This document shows, in pieces, positions 23,950-31,705 of a stretch of DNA of 64,000 nucleotides (the first letter of the stretch is position 1; each line of letters begins with the position of its first letter). The position numbers and the translations under genes were made by a program. Source of the stretch: Pseudonocardia sp. ICBG1293 (GTDB lineage Bacteria > Actinomycetota > Actinomycetes > Mycobacteriales > Pseudonocardiaceae); the NCBI RefSeq assembly GCF_020131355.1, contig NZ_JAHLEL010000085.1, forward strand, positions 186,001 to 250,000. Direction: 5' to 3'. The notes beneath the pieces are model-generated. The model did no database searches. It was given only the letters and a program-made list of their open reading frames with translations, and had not been told where the DNA came from.

Positions 23950-24542
23950 ATGGTCGCGCCTCGTGTGTCTGAGAAGACGAAGATTTTCGAGTTGGAGATC
24001 GTCCTGACCGAGGTGGTGCCGGCGGTCCGGCGTCGGGTGCAGGTGCCGGGCGAGGTCGACTTGGCGGTGTTGCACGAGGTGGTGCAGTCAGTGATGGGCT
24101 GGACGAACTCTCATCTGCACGAGTTCGAGATCGTCGGGCGCCGCTACGGGATCCCAGACCCGGACTGGCCCGGACAGGATGTCGCCGACGAGACGAAAGA
24201 GAAGCTGTTTCGGCTGGTCAAGGCTGGTGACCGGTTCGGTTACGTCTACGACTTCGGTGACAACTGGGCCCACGAGATCACCGTCGAGGCGGTCGCGGCC
24301 GTCGAGCCGGGAGTGTGCTATCCGCGATGCGTCGCCGGGCAGGGGGCGTGCCCGCCCGAGGACGTCGGCGGGATCGGGGGTATGAGGACTTCCAGGCCGT
24401 GCTCGCCGACCCTGACCATCCCGACCGCGCCGAGCGCCTGGAGTGGGCGGGCGGGCCGTTCGACCCGCACCGCTTCGACCCTGACGAGGCCGACCGGGCC
24501 TTGGAGTGGCTGGCCTGGCGGCCGCTGGCCCCGACCTCGTAG
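23950..24542 (+). pseudogene. pRiA4b Orf-3-like passenger gene, frameshifted
   Basis: The first ~145 residues are intact (FELEIVLTEVVPAVRRRVQV, HLHEFEIVGRRYG, FGYVYDFGDNWAHEI). A run of five G at about 24374-24378 is one base shorter than in copy 2, where the gene is whole. The frame is lost there and the true C terminus (YEDFQAVLADPDHPDRAERL) continues in another frame to 24542. The native reading gives a 197-residue protein in copy 2. Confidence 0.85.
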
Positions 24543-24573
24543 GCGAGTGCCTCAGCGAGGGCTGGGTCGACCA

Positions 24574-25413
24574 TCACTTCGGCTTCGGCTTGGTGAGGCG
24601 GCGGTGGCAGATCAGGGCGCAGGCCAGCGATAACAGCGCGGTGATCGTGGATTCGGCGCGGTCGTAGCGCAGCGCGAGGCGGCGGAAGTCCAGCAGCCAG
24701 GACATGGTGCGCTCGACGACCCAGCGGACCCGCCCGAGCCGGGTGGAGTCCTCGATCCCGCGCCGGGCGATCCGCACCCCGATCCCACGCCCACTCAGGT
24801 AGCGGCGGCAGCGGGGATAGTCGTAGCCCTTGTCGGCGTGCACCTTGTCCGGCCGACGTCGCGGACGCCCCGGCTGTCCCGCCCGTTCGCGGACGCCGGG
24901 GTTGGTGTCCAGCAGCGGGGCGAGCATCCGACTGTCGTGGGTGTTCGCCCCGGTGACCAGCGCATGCAGCGGGAGCCCGCCTCGGTCGCAGAGCACGTGG
25001 TACTTGCTGCCCGCCTTCCCGCGATCGGTCGGCGAGGGCCCGGTGGCCTCGCCGCGGCGCTTGGCCCGCACGCTCACGCTGTCCACCGCCGCCCGCGACC
25101 AGTCCAGCAGGCCCTGCTGGGCGAGGCGGTCGAGCATCACCCGGTGCAGCTGGGCCCAGACCCCGGCCTGCTGCCACTGCCGTAGCCGCCGCCAGCAGGT
25201 CACTCCGGACCCACAGCCGAGCTCGGCGGGCAGCGCGTTCCAGCTGATCCCGGTCTTGAGCACGAACACGATCCCGGCCAGAGCGGCCCGATCCGGCACC
25301 CGCGGACGGCCTGTCCGTCCCCGCTTGTGCTTGCGCGGCTTGGGCAGCAGCGGCTCCACCAGCGCCCACAGCTCGTCGCTCACCAATCGCTCGACACAAG
25401 ATCGCCGCGCCAC
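24574..25413 (-). CDS. IS5 family transposase of IS-B copy 1
   Basis: This is a 279-residue DDE transposase. It has the N-terminal DUF4096 segment (LVSDELWALVEPLLPK ... TGISWNALP), then DWSRAAVDSVSVRAKR (first Asp), HADKGYDYPRC (second Asp) and VRWVVERTMSWL (Glu). It ends in a Lys-Pro repeat. The gene looks functional and is nearly identical to the copy at 57743, differing in NTHDS versus NAHDS and one KP unit. Confidence 0.9.
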   Translation of the reverse strand: MARRSCVERLVSDELWALVEPLLPKPRKHKRGRTGRPRVPDRAALAGIVFVLKTGISWNALPAELGCGSGVTCWRRLRQWQQAGVWAQLHRVMLDRLAQQGLLDWSRAAVDSVSVRAKRRGEATGPSPTDRGKAGSKYHVLCDRGGLPLHALVTGANTHDSRMLAPLLDTNPGVRERAGQPGRPRRRPDKVHADKGYDYPRCRRYLSGRGIGVRIARRGIEDSTRLGRVRWVVERTMSWLLDFRRLALRYDRAESTITALLSLACALICHRRLTKPKPK

Positions 25414-26213
25414 GACCGGACATGATCAGCTACCAGCGCCGATCCACACAGGACCGACACGCCGACTTCTGAAACGACCTCTAAAGTGCGCAACCAGGTG
25501 ACGATGGCCTTCAGTGCAACTCCGCCGCGGTAGGTCAGGGCGAGTTTGTCGTAGCGGGTCGCGAGGCCGCGCCACTGCTTGACCTCGCAGAACCCGCGTT
25601 CGACGACGTTGCGGCCGCGGTAGTCGACCCGGTCGAACGCTGGTGGTCGGCCGCCGCGTGTGCCGCGTCGTTTCCGGTGTCCCTGCTGGTCAGCCGGCTC
25701 CGGGATGACCGCGACGATCCGTCGTCTGCGCAGGTGGGCGCGGATGGCGCGTGAGGAGTAGGCCTTATCTGCGCGGACCCGCTCGGGTCGGGTCCGCGGT
25801 CGGCCCGGACCGACCCGTCCGACGCTCAGATGTGACATCAGGTGCGCGAACATCGGGGCGTCACCGGCCTGTCCGGGGCCGACGAGTACGACCAGCGGGC
25901 GGCCGTGTCCGTCAACGAGCTGGTGGATCTTCGTGCCGAGCCCTCCGCGGGAGCGGCCCAAGGCGTGATCGGGTGGCTCGATCAGCAGATTCTTGTAGTT
26001 CGATCCGGCCCCCTGTGTCTCGCTGCAGGGTCGCGGCGTGTTGGTGAGCGCGGATGATCGTCGAGTCGACCGACACGGCCCAGTCCACGAGACCGGCGGA
26101 GTCGGCATCGGCGAGCAGAGCTGCGAGAACCTGGTCCCAGGTGCCGTCACCGCAGTAGCGGCGGTGGCGTTTCCATAGGGTCTGCCACGGCCCGAACTCG
26201 ACCGGGACATCAC
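25380..26213 (-). pseudogene. IS-A orfB copy 1, C terminus replaced by insertion
   Basis: This is the second half of the IS-A transposase (KIHQLVDGHGRPLVVLVGPG, RADKAYSS, RNVVERGFCEVKQW). In copy 2 it ends TWLRTLGDTP and uses TAG of the flanking CTAG as its stop. Here, the nested insertion after TWLRTL makes it read into IS-B to 25380. Its expression would require a frameshift from orfA at the run of five C/G at 26009-26013. Confidence 0.8.
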
Positions 26214-26364
26214 GCCAGGCCAGCCCGCAGCGGAACCGGTAGATGATCCCCTCGATCACTCTGCGGTGATCGGCGAACGGGCGCCCTGGCATCCCGTCCG
26301 ACGAGGGCAGTAACGGCTCGAGTCGGTCCCACTGGGCATCGGTCAGGACGGCACGGCGCGACAC
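25912..26364 (-). CDS. IS-A transposase N-terminal half (orfA), copy 1
   Basis: This 150-residue product carries the DUF4096 domain (LTDAQWDRLEPLLPSSDG, FRCGLAWRDVPVEFGPWQT) and the first catalytic Asp (WAVSVDSTIIRAHQH). The reading frame leaves the transposase after ATLQRDTGG; a +1 shift at the G5 run joins orfB. The arrangement is identical in copy 2, so it is probably programmed rather than a mutation. Confidence 0.82.
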   Translation of the reverse strand: MSRRAVLTDAQWDRLEPLLPSSDGMPGRPFADHRRVIEGIIYRFRCGLAWRDVPVEFGPWQTLWKRHRRYCGDGTWDQVLAALLADADSAGLVDWAVSVDSTIIRAHQHAATLQRDTGGRIELQESADRATRSRLGPLPRRARHEDPPAR

Positions 26365-26411
26365 CTACTGATCATCGCGCAGGCCCGACCAGCCGGGTTA
26401 GGAGACGCGCC

Positions 26412-26840
26412 CTAGCGCGACTCGTCCTCGAAGATCAGGATCGTCCGCGTCGACACCACGGCGGGCAGCGCCTGCAGGCGCTCCAGGACGACACCGCGCA
26501 GTGCGTCGTTGCCGGTGGTGCGCACCAGCAACAGCACGTCGAAGTCGCCGCCGACCAGCGCCATGTGCCGGACCTCCGGGATCGCGCGCAGCTGCTCGCG
26601 CAGCTCGCGCCAGCTGTTCTGGCGCACCGTCAGCGTCACGTACGCCGAGGTGTGCAGCCCCAGCCGGTCCGGGTCGACCACCGCGGTGAACCCGGTGATC
26701 ACGCCGTCGTCGACCAGCCGGGCGAGACGGGCGTAGGCGTTCGCCCGCGAGATCGTGAGGCGCTCGGCCAGCGCGCGCCCGGTCAGCCGTCCGTCGCGCT
26801 GCAGCTCCGCGACCATCCGCCGGTCGATGTCGTCGAGCAC
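26412..26840 (-). CDS. Lrp/AsnC family regulator
   Basis: This is a 142-residue regulator. The HTH is near residues 3-60 (LDDIDRRMVAELQRDGRLTGRALAERL, SRANAYARLARL). The C-terminal RAM effector domain has VRHMALVGGDFDVLLLVRT. It is divergent from the 2-oxoacid dehydrogenase genes, the usual place of BkdR-type activators responding to branched-chain amino acids. The GTG at 26840 is chosen because it begins the domain; the longer upstream reading overlaps the intergenic region. Its TAG stop is within the CTAG at 26412-26415 at the IS-A border. Confidence 0.88.
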   Translation of the reverse strand: MLDDIDRRMVAELQRDGRLTGRALAERLTISRANAYARLARLVDDGVITGFTAVVDPDRLGLHTSAYVTLTVRQNSWRELREQLRAIPEVRHMALVGGDFDVLLLVRTTGNDALRGVVLERLQALPAVVSTRTILIFEDESR

Positions 26841-26977
26841 CGGTGCCCTCCGTTCGTCTCGCCGGGCCCCGCCCGGCGCGGGTGCCCCGGACCAGTCGTC
26901 CCGGACGGTGCGGTGCCGGGAGCCGATCGTCTCGTCATCATCGCGAGCACGACCGATCGTACGGCTCTTGCGCCATT

Positions 26978-27002
26978 CTCGATGCACTGTGTCTGCATCG
27001 AG
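26978..27002. promoter_or_regulatory. 9-bp inverted repeat before the bkd-type operon
   Basis: CTCGATGCA and TGCATCGAG are perfect arms around CTGTGTC. The repeat ends at the ribosome site (AGGGGAG, 27001-27007) of the E1-alpha gene. It could be an Lrp operator or an mRNA hairpin next to the start. Confidence 0.5.
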
Positions 27003-27012
27003 GGGAGCTGAC

Positions 27013-28071
27013 GTGGACGACCGGCACGAGACCATCCGCCTGCTGGAGCCGGACGGCACCACGGTGCCCGCAGCGCAGCTCCCGCCGCCCGACCGGCTGC
27101 TCGCGGGGTACCGCGGTCTGGTGCGGGCCCGGCGGCTCAACGAACAGGCCGGCGCCCTGGTGCGGCAGGGGCGCCTCGCGGTGTACCCGTCCTCGCGGGG
27201 CCAGGAGGCCTGCCAGGTGGCCGCGGCGATGGTGCTCGCCGAGGGGGACTGGCTCTTCCCGACCTACCGCGACACCGCCGCGATCGTCGCCCGCGGTGTC
27301 GACCCGGTCGAGGTCCTCACGATGCTGCGCGGTGACCGGCACTGCGGCTACGACGTCGCCGCCCACCGCGTCGCCCCGCAGGCGACCCCGCTCGCCACGC
27401 AGCTGCTGCACGCCGTCGGCGTCGCGCACGCCGCGCGGCTGCGCGGTGAGCCCGACGCCGTCCTCGCACTCTGCGGGGACGGCGCGACCAGCGAGGGCGA
27501 CTTCCACGAGGCGCTCAACTTCGCCGCGGTGTTCCGGGCCCCGGTGGTGTTCCTCGTGCAGAACAACAAGTACGCGATCTCGGTGCCGCTGCACCGGCAG
27601 AGCGCCGCGGCCCGCCTCGCGGACAAGGCCGTCGGCTACGGCATGCCCGGGGTGTGCGTCGACGGGAACGACCTCGCGGCCCTGCTCACGGTCCTCGACG
27701 AGGCCGTGGACCGGGCCCGCGCGGGTGGCGGTCCGACGCTGGTCGAGGCCGACACCTACCGGATGGACGCCCACACCAACGCCGACGACGCGGGCCGCTA
27801 CCGCGCCGACAGCGAGGTCGCCTCCTGGGCCGGGCGCGACCCGCTGGTCCGCCTGCGGGCCCGGCTGCGCGCCGACGGCGTGCTCGACGACGACACCGAG
27901 CGCGGCCTCGCCGAGGACGCCGAGCGGATGGCCGCCGAGCTGCGCACCGGCATCGCGGCCGAGTCCCCGGTGGACCCCGAGGAGCTGTTCGCGCACGTCT
28001 ACGCCCACCCCACCCCGCAGCTGCGCGAGCAGCGAGACCAGCTGCGTGCCGAGCTGGAGGTCACCCCGTGA
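27013..28071 (+). CDS. bkdA: 2-oxoacid dehydrogenase E1 alpha subunit (branched-chain type)
   Basis: This is the 352-residue thiamine-diphosphate-dependent decarboxylase alpha chain. GDGATSEGDFHEALNFAAVF and NNKYAISVP are the TPP/Mg motif (GDG ... NN). YRMDAHTNADDAGRYR is the phosphorylation-loop-like region. It starts 12 bp after AGGGGAG. The set (Lrp, E1 alpha, E1 beta, E2) is typical of actinobacterial branched-chain 2-oxoacid dehydrogenase rather than the PDH, which uses AceE. The symbol follows common bkd usage; E3 is absent and presumably shared. Confidence 0.85.
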   Translation: MDDRHETIRLLEPDGTTVPAAQLPPPDRLLAGYRGLVRARRLNEQAGALVRQGRLAVYPSSRGQEACQVAAAMVLAEGDWLFPTYRDTAAIVARGVDPVEVLTMLRGDRHCGYDVAAHRVAPQATPLATQLLHAVGVAHAARLRGEPDAVLALCGDGATSEGDFHEALNFAAVFRAPVVFLVQNNKYAISVPLHRQSAAARLADKAVGYGMPGVCVDGNDLAALLTVLDEAVDRARAGGGPTLVEADTYRMDAHTNADDAGRYRADSEVASWAGRDPLVRLRARLRADGVLDDDTERGLAEDAERMAAELRTGIAAESPVDPEELFAHVYAHPTPQLREQRDQLRAELEVTP

Positions 28072-29078
28072 ACGCCGACGCCGGGCATCCCGGTCCCGTG
28101 AAGCTCACGATGGCGCAGTCGATCAACACCGCGCTGCGCGGGGCGATGGCCGACGACCCGACCGTCGTCGTGTTCGGGGAGGACGTCGGCCCGCTCGGCG
28201 GGGTCTTCCGGGTGACCGACGGGCTCGCCGCGGAGTTCGGCGAGCACCGGTGCTTCGACACCCCGCTCGCCGAGTCCGGCATCGTCGGCACGGCGGTCGG
28301 GATGGCGATGAACGGGCTGCGCCCCGTCGTCGAGATGCAGTTCGACGCGTTCGCCTATCCGGCCTTCGAGCAGATCGCCAGCCACGTCGCGAAGTTCGGC
28401 AACCGCACGTCCGGACGGATGCGGCTGCCGATGGTGATCCGGGTGCCCTACGCCGGCGGGATCGGCGGCGTCGAGCACCACTGCGACTCCTCCGAGGAGT
28501 ACTACGCCCACACCGCCGGGCTGACCGTGCTCGCCCCGGCCACCAACGCCGACGCCCACAGCCTGCTGCGCGCGGCGATCGAGTACCCGGACCCGGTGGT
28601 CTTCCTGGAGCCGAAGAAGCACTACTTCGCGAAGGAGGAGGTGGACACGACCGTCCCGGTACCGCCGATCGGTCGCGCCGTGGTCCGCCGTCCCGGCGCC
28701 GACGCCACGCTCCTCGCCTACGGCCCGACCGTGCCGGTCGCGCTGGCGGCCGCCGAGGAGGCGGCCCGCGAGGGCCGCGACCTGGGCGTGGTCGACCTGC
28801 GGTCGATCGTCCCGTTCGACGACGAGACCGTCTGCGCGCAGGTGCGCCGGACCGGGCGGGCGGTCGTCGGCGCCGAGGCCCCGGGCTTCGCCTCGGTCGC
28901 CTCGGAGATCGCCGCCCGGGTCTCCGAGCGGTGCTTCCACCACCTCGAGGCACCGGTGCGCCGGGTGACCGGGTTCGACGTGCCCTACCCGCCGCCGAAG
29001 CTGGAGCAGCACCACCTGCCCGGGGTGGACCGGGTGCTCGACGCCGTCGACTCGCTCGGCTGGGAGGACGTGGCGTGA
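28068..29078 (+). CDS. bkdB: 2-oxoacid dehydrogenase E1 beta subunit
   Basis: This is a 336-residue transketolase-like beta chain. VFGEDVGPLGGVFRVTDGL, FDTPLAESGIVGTAVGMAM and EMQFDAFAYPAFEQI are canonical blocks; the Glu and His of the active-site channel are present (GVEHHCDSSEEYYAH). The C-terminal GFDVPYPPPKLEQHHLP is typical of the family. Its GTG overlaps the alpha stop by 4 bp. Confidence 0.88.
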   Translation: MNADAGHPGPVKLTMAQSINTALRGAMADDPTVVVFGEDVGPLGGVFRVTDGLAAEFGEHRCFDTPLAESGIVGTAVGMAMNGLRPVVEMQFDAFAYPAFEQIASHVAKFGNRTSGRMRLPMVIRVPYAGGIGGVEHHCDSSEEYYAHTAGLTVLAPATNADAHSLLRAAIEYPDPVVFLEPKKHYFAKEEVDTTVPVPPIGRAVVRRPGADATLLAYGPTVPVALAAAEEAAREGRDLGVVDLRSIVPFDDETVCAQVRRTGRAVVGAEAPGFASVASEIAARVSERCFHHLEAPVRRVTGFDVPYPPPKLEQHHLPGVDRVLDAVDSLGWEDVA

Positions 29079-30748
29079 GCGCGCAGGTGTTCACCCTGCC
29101 CGACCTGGGGGAGGGGCTGACCGAGGCCGAGCTGGTCCGCTGGCTCGTGTCCGACGGCGACACCATCGGCGTCGACCAGCCGGTGGCCGAGGTGGAGACG
29201 GCGAAGGCCGTGGTCGAGGTGCCCTCGCCGTACGCGGGCACGGTGCTGACCCGGCACGGGGCGGAGGGCGAGACGCTGCGGGTCGGGGAGCCGCTGGTGT
29301 CGGTCGAGGGCGAGGAGCCCGTGAGCGGGCCCTCCGGCGAGGGGGAGCAGGCCGGGTCGGGCAACGTCCTGATCGGGTACGGCACCTCCGGCGGGCACGA
29401 GGGGTCCCGCCGGCGTCGCCGGGCGTCCCGGCGCACCTCCGCCACGCCCTCCACCGCCCCGGGGCCCGCGGGACCTCCCGCCGGTAGTACGACCCCGGCG
29501 ACCCCGGCGACCCCGGCGGCCCCGGCCGCGTCGTCGTCGGCCGCCGGCCGGGCGTCGGGGGAGCGCCGGCCGGTGCAGTCCCCGGTGGTGCGCCGGCTGG
29601 CCCGCGACCACGGCATCGACCTGGCCACGGTCGAGGGGACCGGACCCGGCGGGATGGTGCTGCGCCGCGACGTGGCTCTCGCGGCCGCCGGGGCGGCCGC
29701 ACCGGCCGGTGCCGTCCCCGCGGCCGCACCGCCCGCCGCCGTCCCCGCGGGCGGACCGCCCGTTGCCGCATCCGCTGCCGTCCCCGGCGCCGCACCGCCC
29801 GCCACGACGTCCGCCGCCGACCCGCCGGCCACCGTGCCCGCGGCCGGTCCGGCCGGTCCGGCCGGTCCGGCCGCAGCGACGCCGGCCGCAGCGACGCCGG
29901 CCGCAGCGACGCCGGCCGCAGCGACGCCGGCCGCAGCGACGCCGGCCGCAGCGACGCCGGCCGCTGCTGCGTCGGTCGCCGCGGGGCCGGCCGCTGCCGC
30001 GTCGGTCGCCGTTCCGGTCGGCCCCGCGCGGGACCGTGACCCCCGCACCGGTCTCGCCGTCCGCGCGGTCGTGCCGCTGCGCGGAGTCCGGCGCGCCGTC
30101 GCCGAGACCCTGACCCGCAGCCGCGCCGAGATCCCCGAGGCCACGACCTGGGTCGACGTCGACGCCACCGACCTGCTCGCCCTGCGTCAGCAGCTCACCG
30201 GCGTCGACGGTCGCCCGGTCGGGCTGCTCGCGATCCTGGCCCGGTTCGTCGTCGCGGGTCTCGCGCGGTTCCCCGAGCTCAACGCCCGGGTCGACACCGC
30301 CGCCGGGGAGATCGTGCATCTCGACGGGGTGCACCTCGGGATCGCCGCGCAGACCGACCGGGGCCTGGTCGTCCCGTCGGTCGCCGACGCCCACCGCCGG
30401 GGGATGCGCGACCTGGACACCGAGATCCGACGGCTCACCGCGGCGGCCCGGGACGGCTCGGTCACCGCCGCCGAGCTGACCCGCGGGTCGTTCACCCTGA
30501 ACAACTACGGGGTGCTCGGCGTCGACGGCAGCGCCGCGATCATCAACCACCCCGAGGTCGCGATGCTGGGAGTCGGGCGGGTGCTCCCGCGGCCGTGGGT
30601 CGTCGACGGCACGGTCGTCCCACGGTCGATCACCCAGCTCTCGCTGGTGTTCGACCACCGCGTCTGCGACGGCGGCACGGCGGGCGGGTTCCTGCGGTTC
30701 GTCGCCGACGCCGTCGAGGCCCCGCTGTCCGCGCTCGCCGACCTCTGA
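29075..30748 (+). CDS. bkdC: Dihydrolipoamide acyltransferase E2
   Basis: This is a 557-residue E2 core. One lipoyl domain (residues ~3-78) carries the lipoylated Lys in VETAKAVVEV. An Arg-rich linker with GSGNVLIGYGTS is typical of actinobacterial E2. The E1/E3-binding domain follows (SPVVRRLARDHGIDLATVEGTGPGG). A long Ala/Pro linker (~90 residues, partly a 15-bp repeat) separates it from the catalytic acyltransferase domain. The catalytic His motif is FDHRVCDGGTAG. The linker is longer than usual. Its GTG overlaps the E1 beta stop. Confidence 0.9.
   Translation: MSAQVFTLPDLGEGLTEAELVRWLVSDGDTIGVDQPVAEVETAKAVVEVPSPYAGTVLTRHGAEGETLRVGEPLVSVEGEEPVSGPSGEGEQAGSGNVLIGYGTSGGHEGSRRRRRASRRTSATPSTAPGPAGPPAGSTTPATPATPAAPAASSSAAGRASGERRPVQSPVVRRLARDHGIDLATVEGTGPGGMVLRRDVALAAAGAAAPAGAVPAAAPPAAVPAGGPPVAASAAVPGAAPPATTSAADPPATVPAAGPAGPAGPAAATPAAATPAAATPAAATPAAATPAAATPAAAASVAAGPAAAASVAVPVGPARDRDPRTGLAVRAVVPLRGVRRAVAETLTRSRAEIPEATTWVDVDATDLLALRQQLTGVDGRPVGLLAILARFVVAGLARFPELNARVDTAAGEIVHLDGVHLGIAAQTDRGLVVPSVADAHRRGMRDLDTEIRRLTAAARDGSVTAAELTRGSFTLNNYGVLGVDGSAAIINHPEVAMLGVGRVLPRPWVVDGTVVPRSITQLSLVFDHRVCDGGTAGGFLRFVADAVEAPLSALADL
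29866..29970 (+). repeat. 15-bp tandem repeat in the E2 linker
   Basis: Six consecutive units of GCCGGCCGCAGCGAC (first with T for G), plus one degenerate unit, encode repeats of ATPAA. Just before it lies a short GGTCCGGCC repeat. The array is a likely site of slippage length variation. Confidence 0.9.
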
Positions 30749-30761
30749 GCCGGCCGGGTGC

Positions 30762-31394
30762 TCAGCGACGGCGGGTGATCACCACCGGCGCGATCCGCCG
30801 GGGCACCTGCGCGAACGCGGACTCGGGCACCCCGAACGACGCGGCCAGCACGTCGCGCGGGATCGCGTTGAGGCTGCCGACGATGCCGATGTCGTCGTCC
30901 GGCTCGGCGGTCGAGGTGTTGAACACGATGAGCACGTCGAGCGCCTCGGTCGTCGACGGGTTCTCGAAGTAGTGGAACAGGCCCGTCGGCGCGAACACCA
31001 GGTCGCCGCGCTGCGCGGTGAAGACGTCGTTGTGGTAACCGCCGTCGGGGTGGGTGCCGAGGATCGTCCAGCGTGCGGTGCCGGAGACGACGTAGTTCAG
31101 CTCCCACGCGGTCGGGTGCCAGTGCGGCTCGCGGATCCCGCCGGGGTCGAGGTGGGCCAGGTAGACCGAGCCCTGCCGGCCGGCGAGCACCGGGAAGTTC
31201 TGCTCGTTCGCCCCGCGCAGCCATCCGCCGTCGAACGTGTTCGGGTCGCTCGCCGCGAGATGGAACAGGTGACCGGGCTGCCCGGTCCGCGGCGGGGTCG
31301 GAGCGCCCGCCCCGGCGGTCCCGCCCGCGGCGGCCAGTCCCGCCATCCCCGCGACACCCGCGCCGAGGGCGCGTCGCCTGCTGATCCCCGTCAT
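30762..31394 (-). CDS. Tat-exported cupin protein (oxalate decarboxylase-like monocupin)
   Basis: This is a 210-residue secreted protein. The N terminus ISRRRALGAGVAGMAGLAAAGG is a Tat signal (twin Arg then hydrophobic). A single cupin follows, with the metal motif GIREPHWHPTAWELNYVVSG (two His, Glu) and a second-motif His (LFHYFENPS). Single-cupin relatives include oxalate decarboxylase-type proteins; activity is unproven. A MITE begins 15 bp before the start codon, leaving the ribosome site AGGGAG intact but replacing the native upstream region. Confidence 0.8.
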   Translation of the reverse strand: MTGISRRRALGAGVAGMAGLAAAGGTAGAGAPTPPRTGQPGHLFHLAASDPNTFDGGWLRGANEQNFPVLAGRQGSVYLAHLDPGGIREPHWHPTAWELNYVVSGTARWTILGTHPDGGYHNDVFTAQRGDLVFAPTGLFHYFENPSTTEALDVLIVFNTSTAEPDDDIGIVGSLNAIPRDVLAASFGVPESAFAQVPRRIAPVVITRRR

Positions 31395-31408
31395 GGTCTG
31401 CTCCCTAA

Positions 31409-31529
31409 GAGGTCATTTCAGAACGAGGTCGACGTGTCTGTTGTAGACGACAAGCGGCTATCTGACCTGCCGTTTGATCTGTCGTCGAGGGGTCAATGGA
31501 AACTCGACAAGTCGTTCTGAAACGACCTC
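31409..31529. mobile_element. MITE copy 2 (121 bp)
   Basis: It is the reverse complement of copy 1 and appears identical. TAA flanks it at 31406-31408 and 31530-31532. It lies directly upstream of the cupin ribosome-binding site. Confidence 0.9.
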
Positions 31530-31544
31530 TAAGGTCGCAGGTGT

Positions 31545-31700
31545 TCGGGGTTGATGCCCCGGATGCCCGGGACGACGGGGTGTGGCTGATGAGCTGTTGC
31601 CGCTTCGGTGGCTCGGAAGGAATGGCCGCCCCGTCGTTCTGGACAGGCCTGGCCACTGATTCGGATCTGATGCGAACCGTCGCTGATTAGGGACCTGATG
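31545..31700 (+). ncRNA. Candidate IS110 bridge RNA region
   Basis: The ~160 bp between MITE copy 2 and the transposase gene has no gene but contains GC-rich hairpins (for example GGGG-TTGAT-CCCC around 31557). IS110-group elements are known to encode a bridge RNA in the non-coding end upstream of the recombinase. Exact ends and loops were not determined. Confidence 0.35.
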
Positions 31701-31705
31701 GCGGG

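Larger units (their letters stand above)
23886..25481 (-). mobile_element. IS-B copy 1 (IS5-type with passenger gene)
   Basis: It is 1596 bp with ends GAGGTCGTTTCAGAAG and GACGTCGTTTCAGAAG (15/16), flanked by TAA. It holds a transposase and a convergent pRiA4b Orf-3-like gene. Compared with copy 2 (57675-59277) it lacks 7 bp: one G in the passenger gene and one 6-bp Lys-Pro repeat unit in the transposase. Confidence 0.9.
22140..26411 (-). mobile_element. IS-A copy 1 (IS5-type), split by nested insertions
   Basis: Left end 22140-22153 and body 25485-26411 together give 941 bp, the same as the intact copy at 38556-39496. Ends are GGCGTGTCTCC and, inverted, GGCGCGTCTCC; direct CTAG duplications lie at 22136-22139 and 26412-26415. 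The 3.3-kb interruption (MITE, IS-C, IS-B) is inserted at an internal TAA, 14 bp from the end. Confidence 0.9.

Noticed and set aside
26841-27140. N-terminal extension of the Lrp gene
   Set aside because: The longer reading overlaps the divergent promoter and dehydrogenase start, and shows no homology to the family.
29341-29400. GNVLIG-coding segment in the E2 linker resembling the 38-bp palindromic repeat
   Set aside because: The GSGNVLIGYGTS plus Arg-rich sequence is a normal linker motif of actinobacterial E2 proteins, and no palindrome partner is present.
29866-29970. CRISPR-like repeat
   Set aside because: It is a contiguous 15-bp coding repeat without spacers.
31496-31531. Short open frame METRQVVLKRPL inside the MITE as a gene
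   Set aside because: It is only about a dozen codons within the inverted-repeat end, without a ribosome site.
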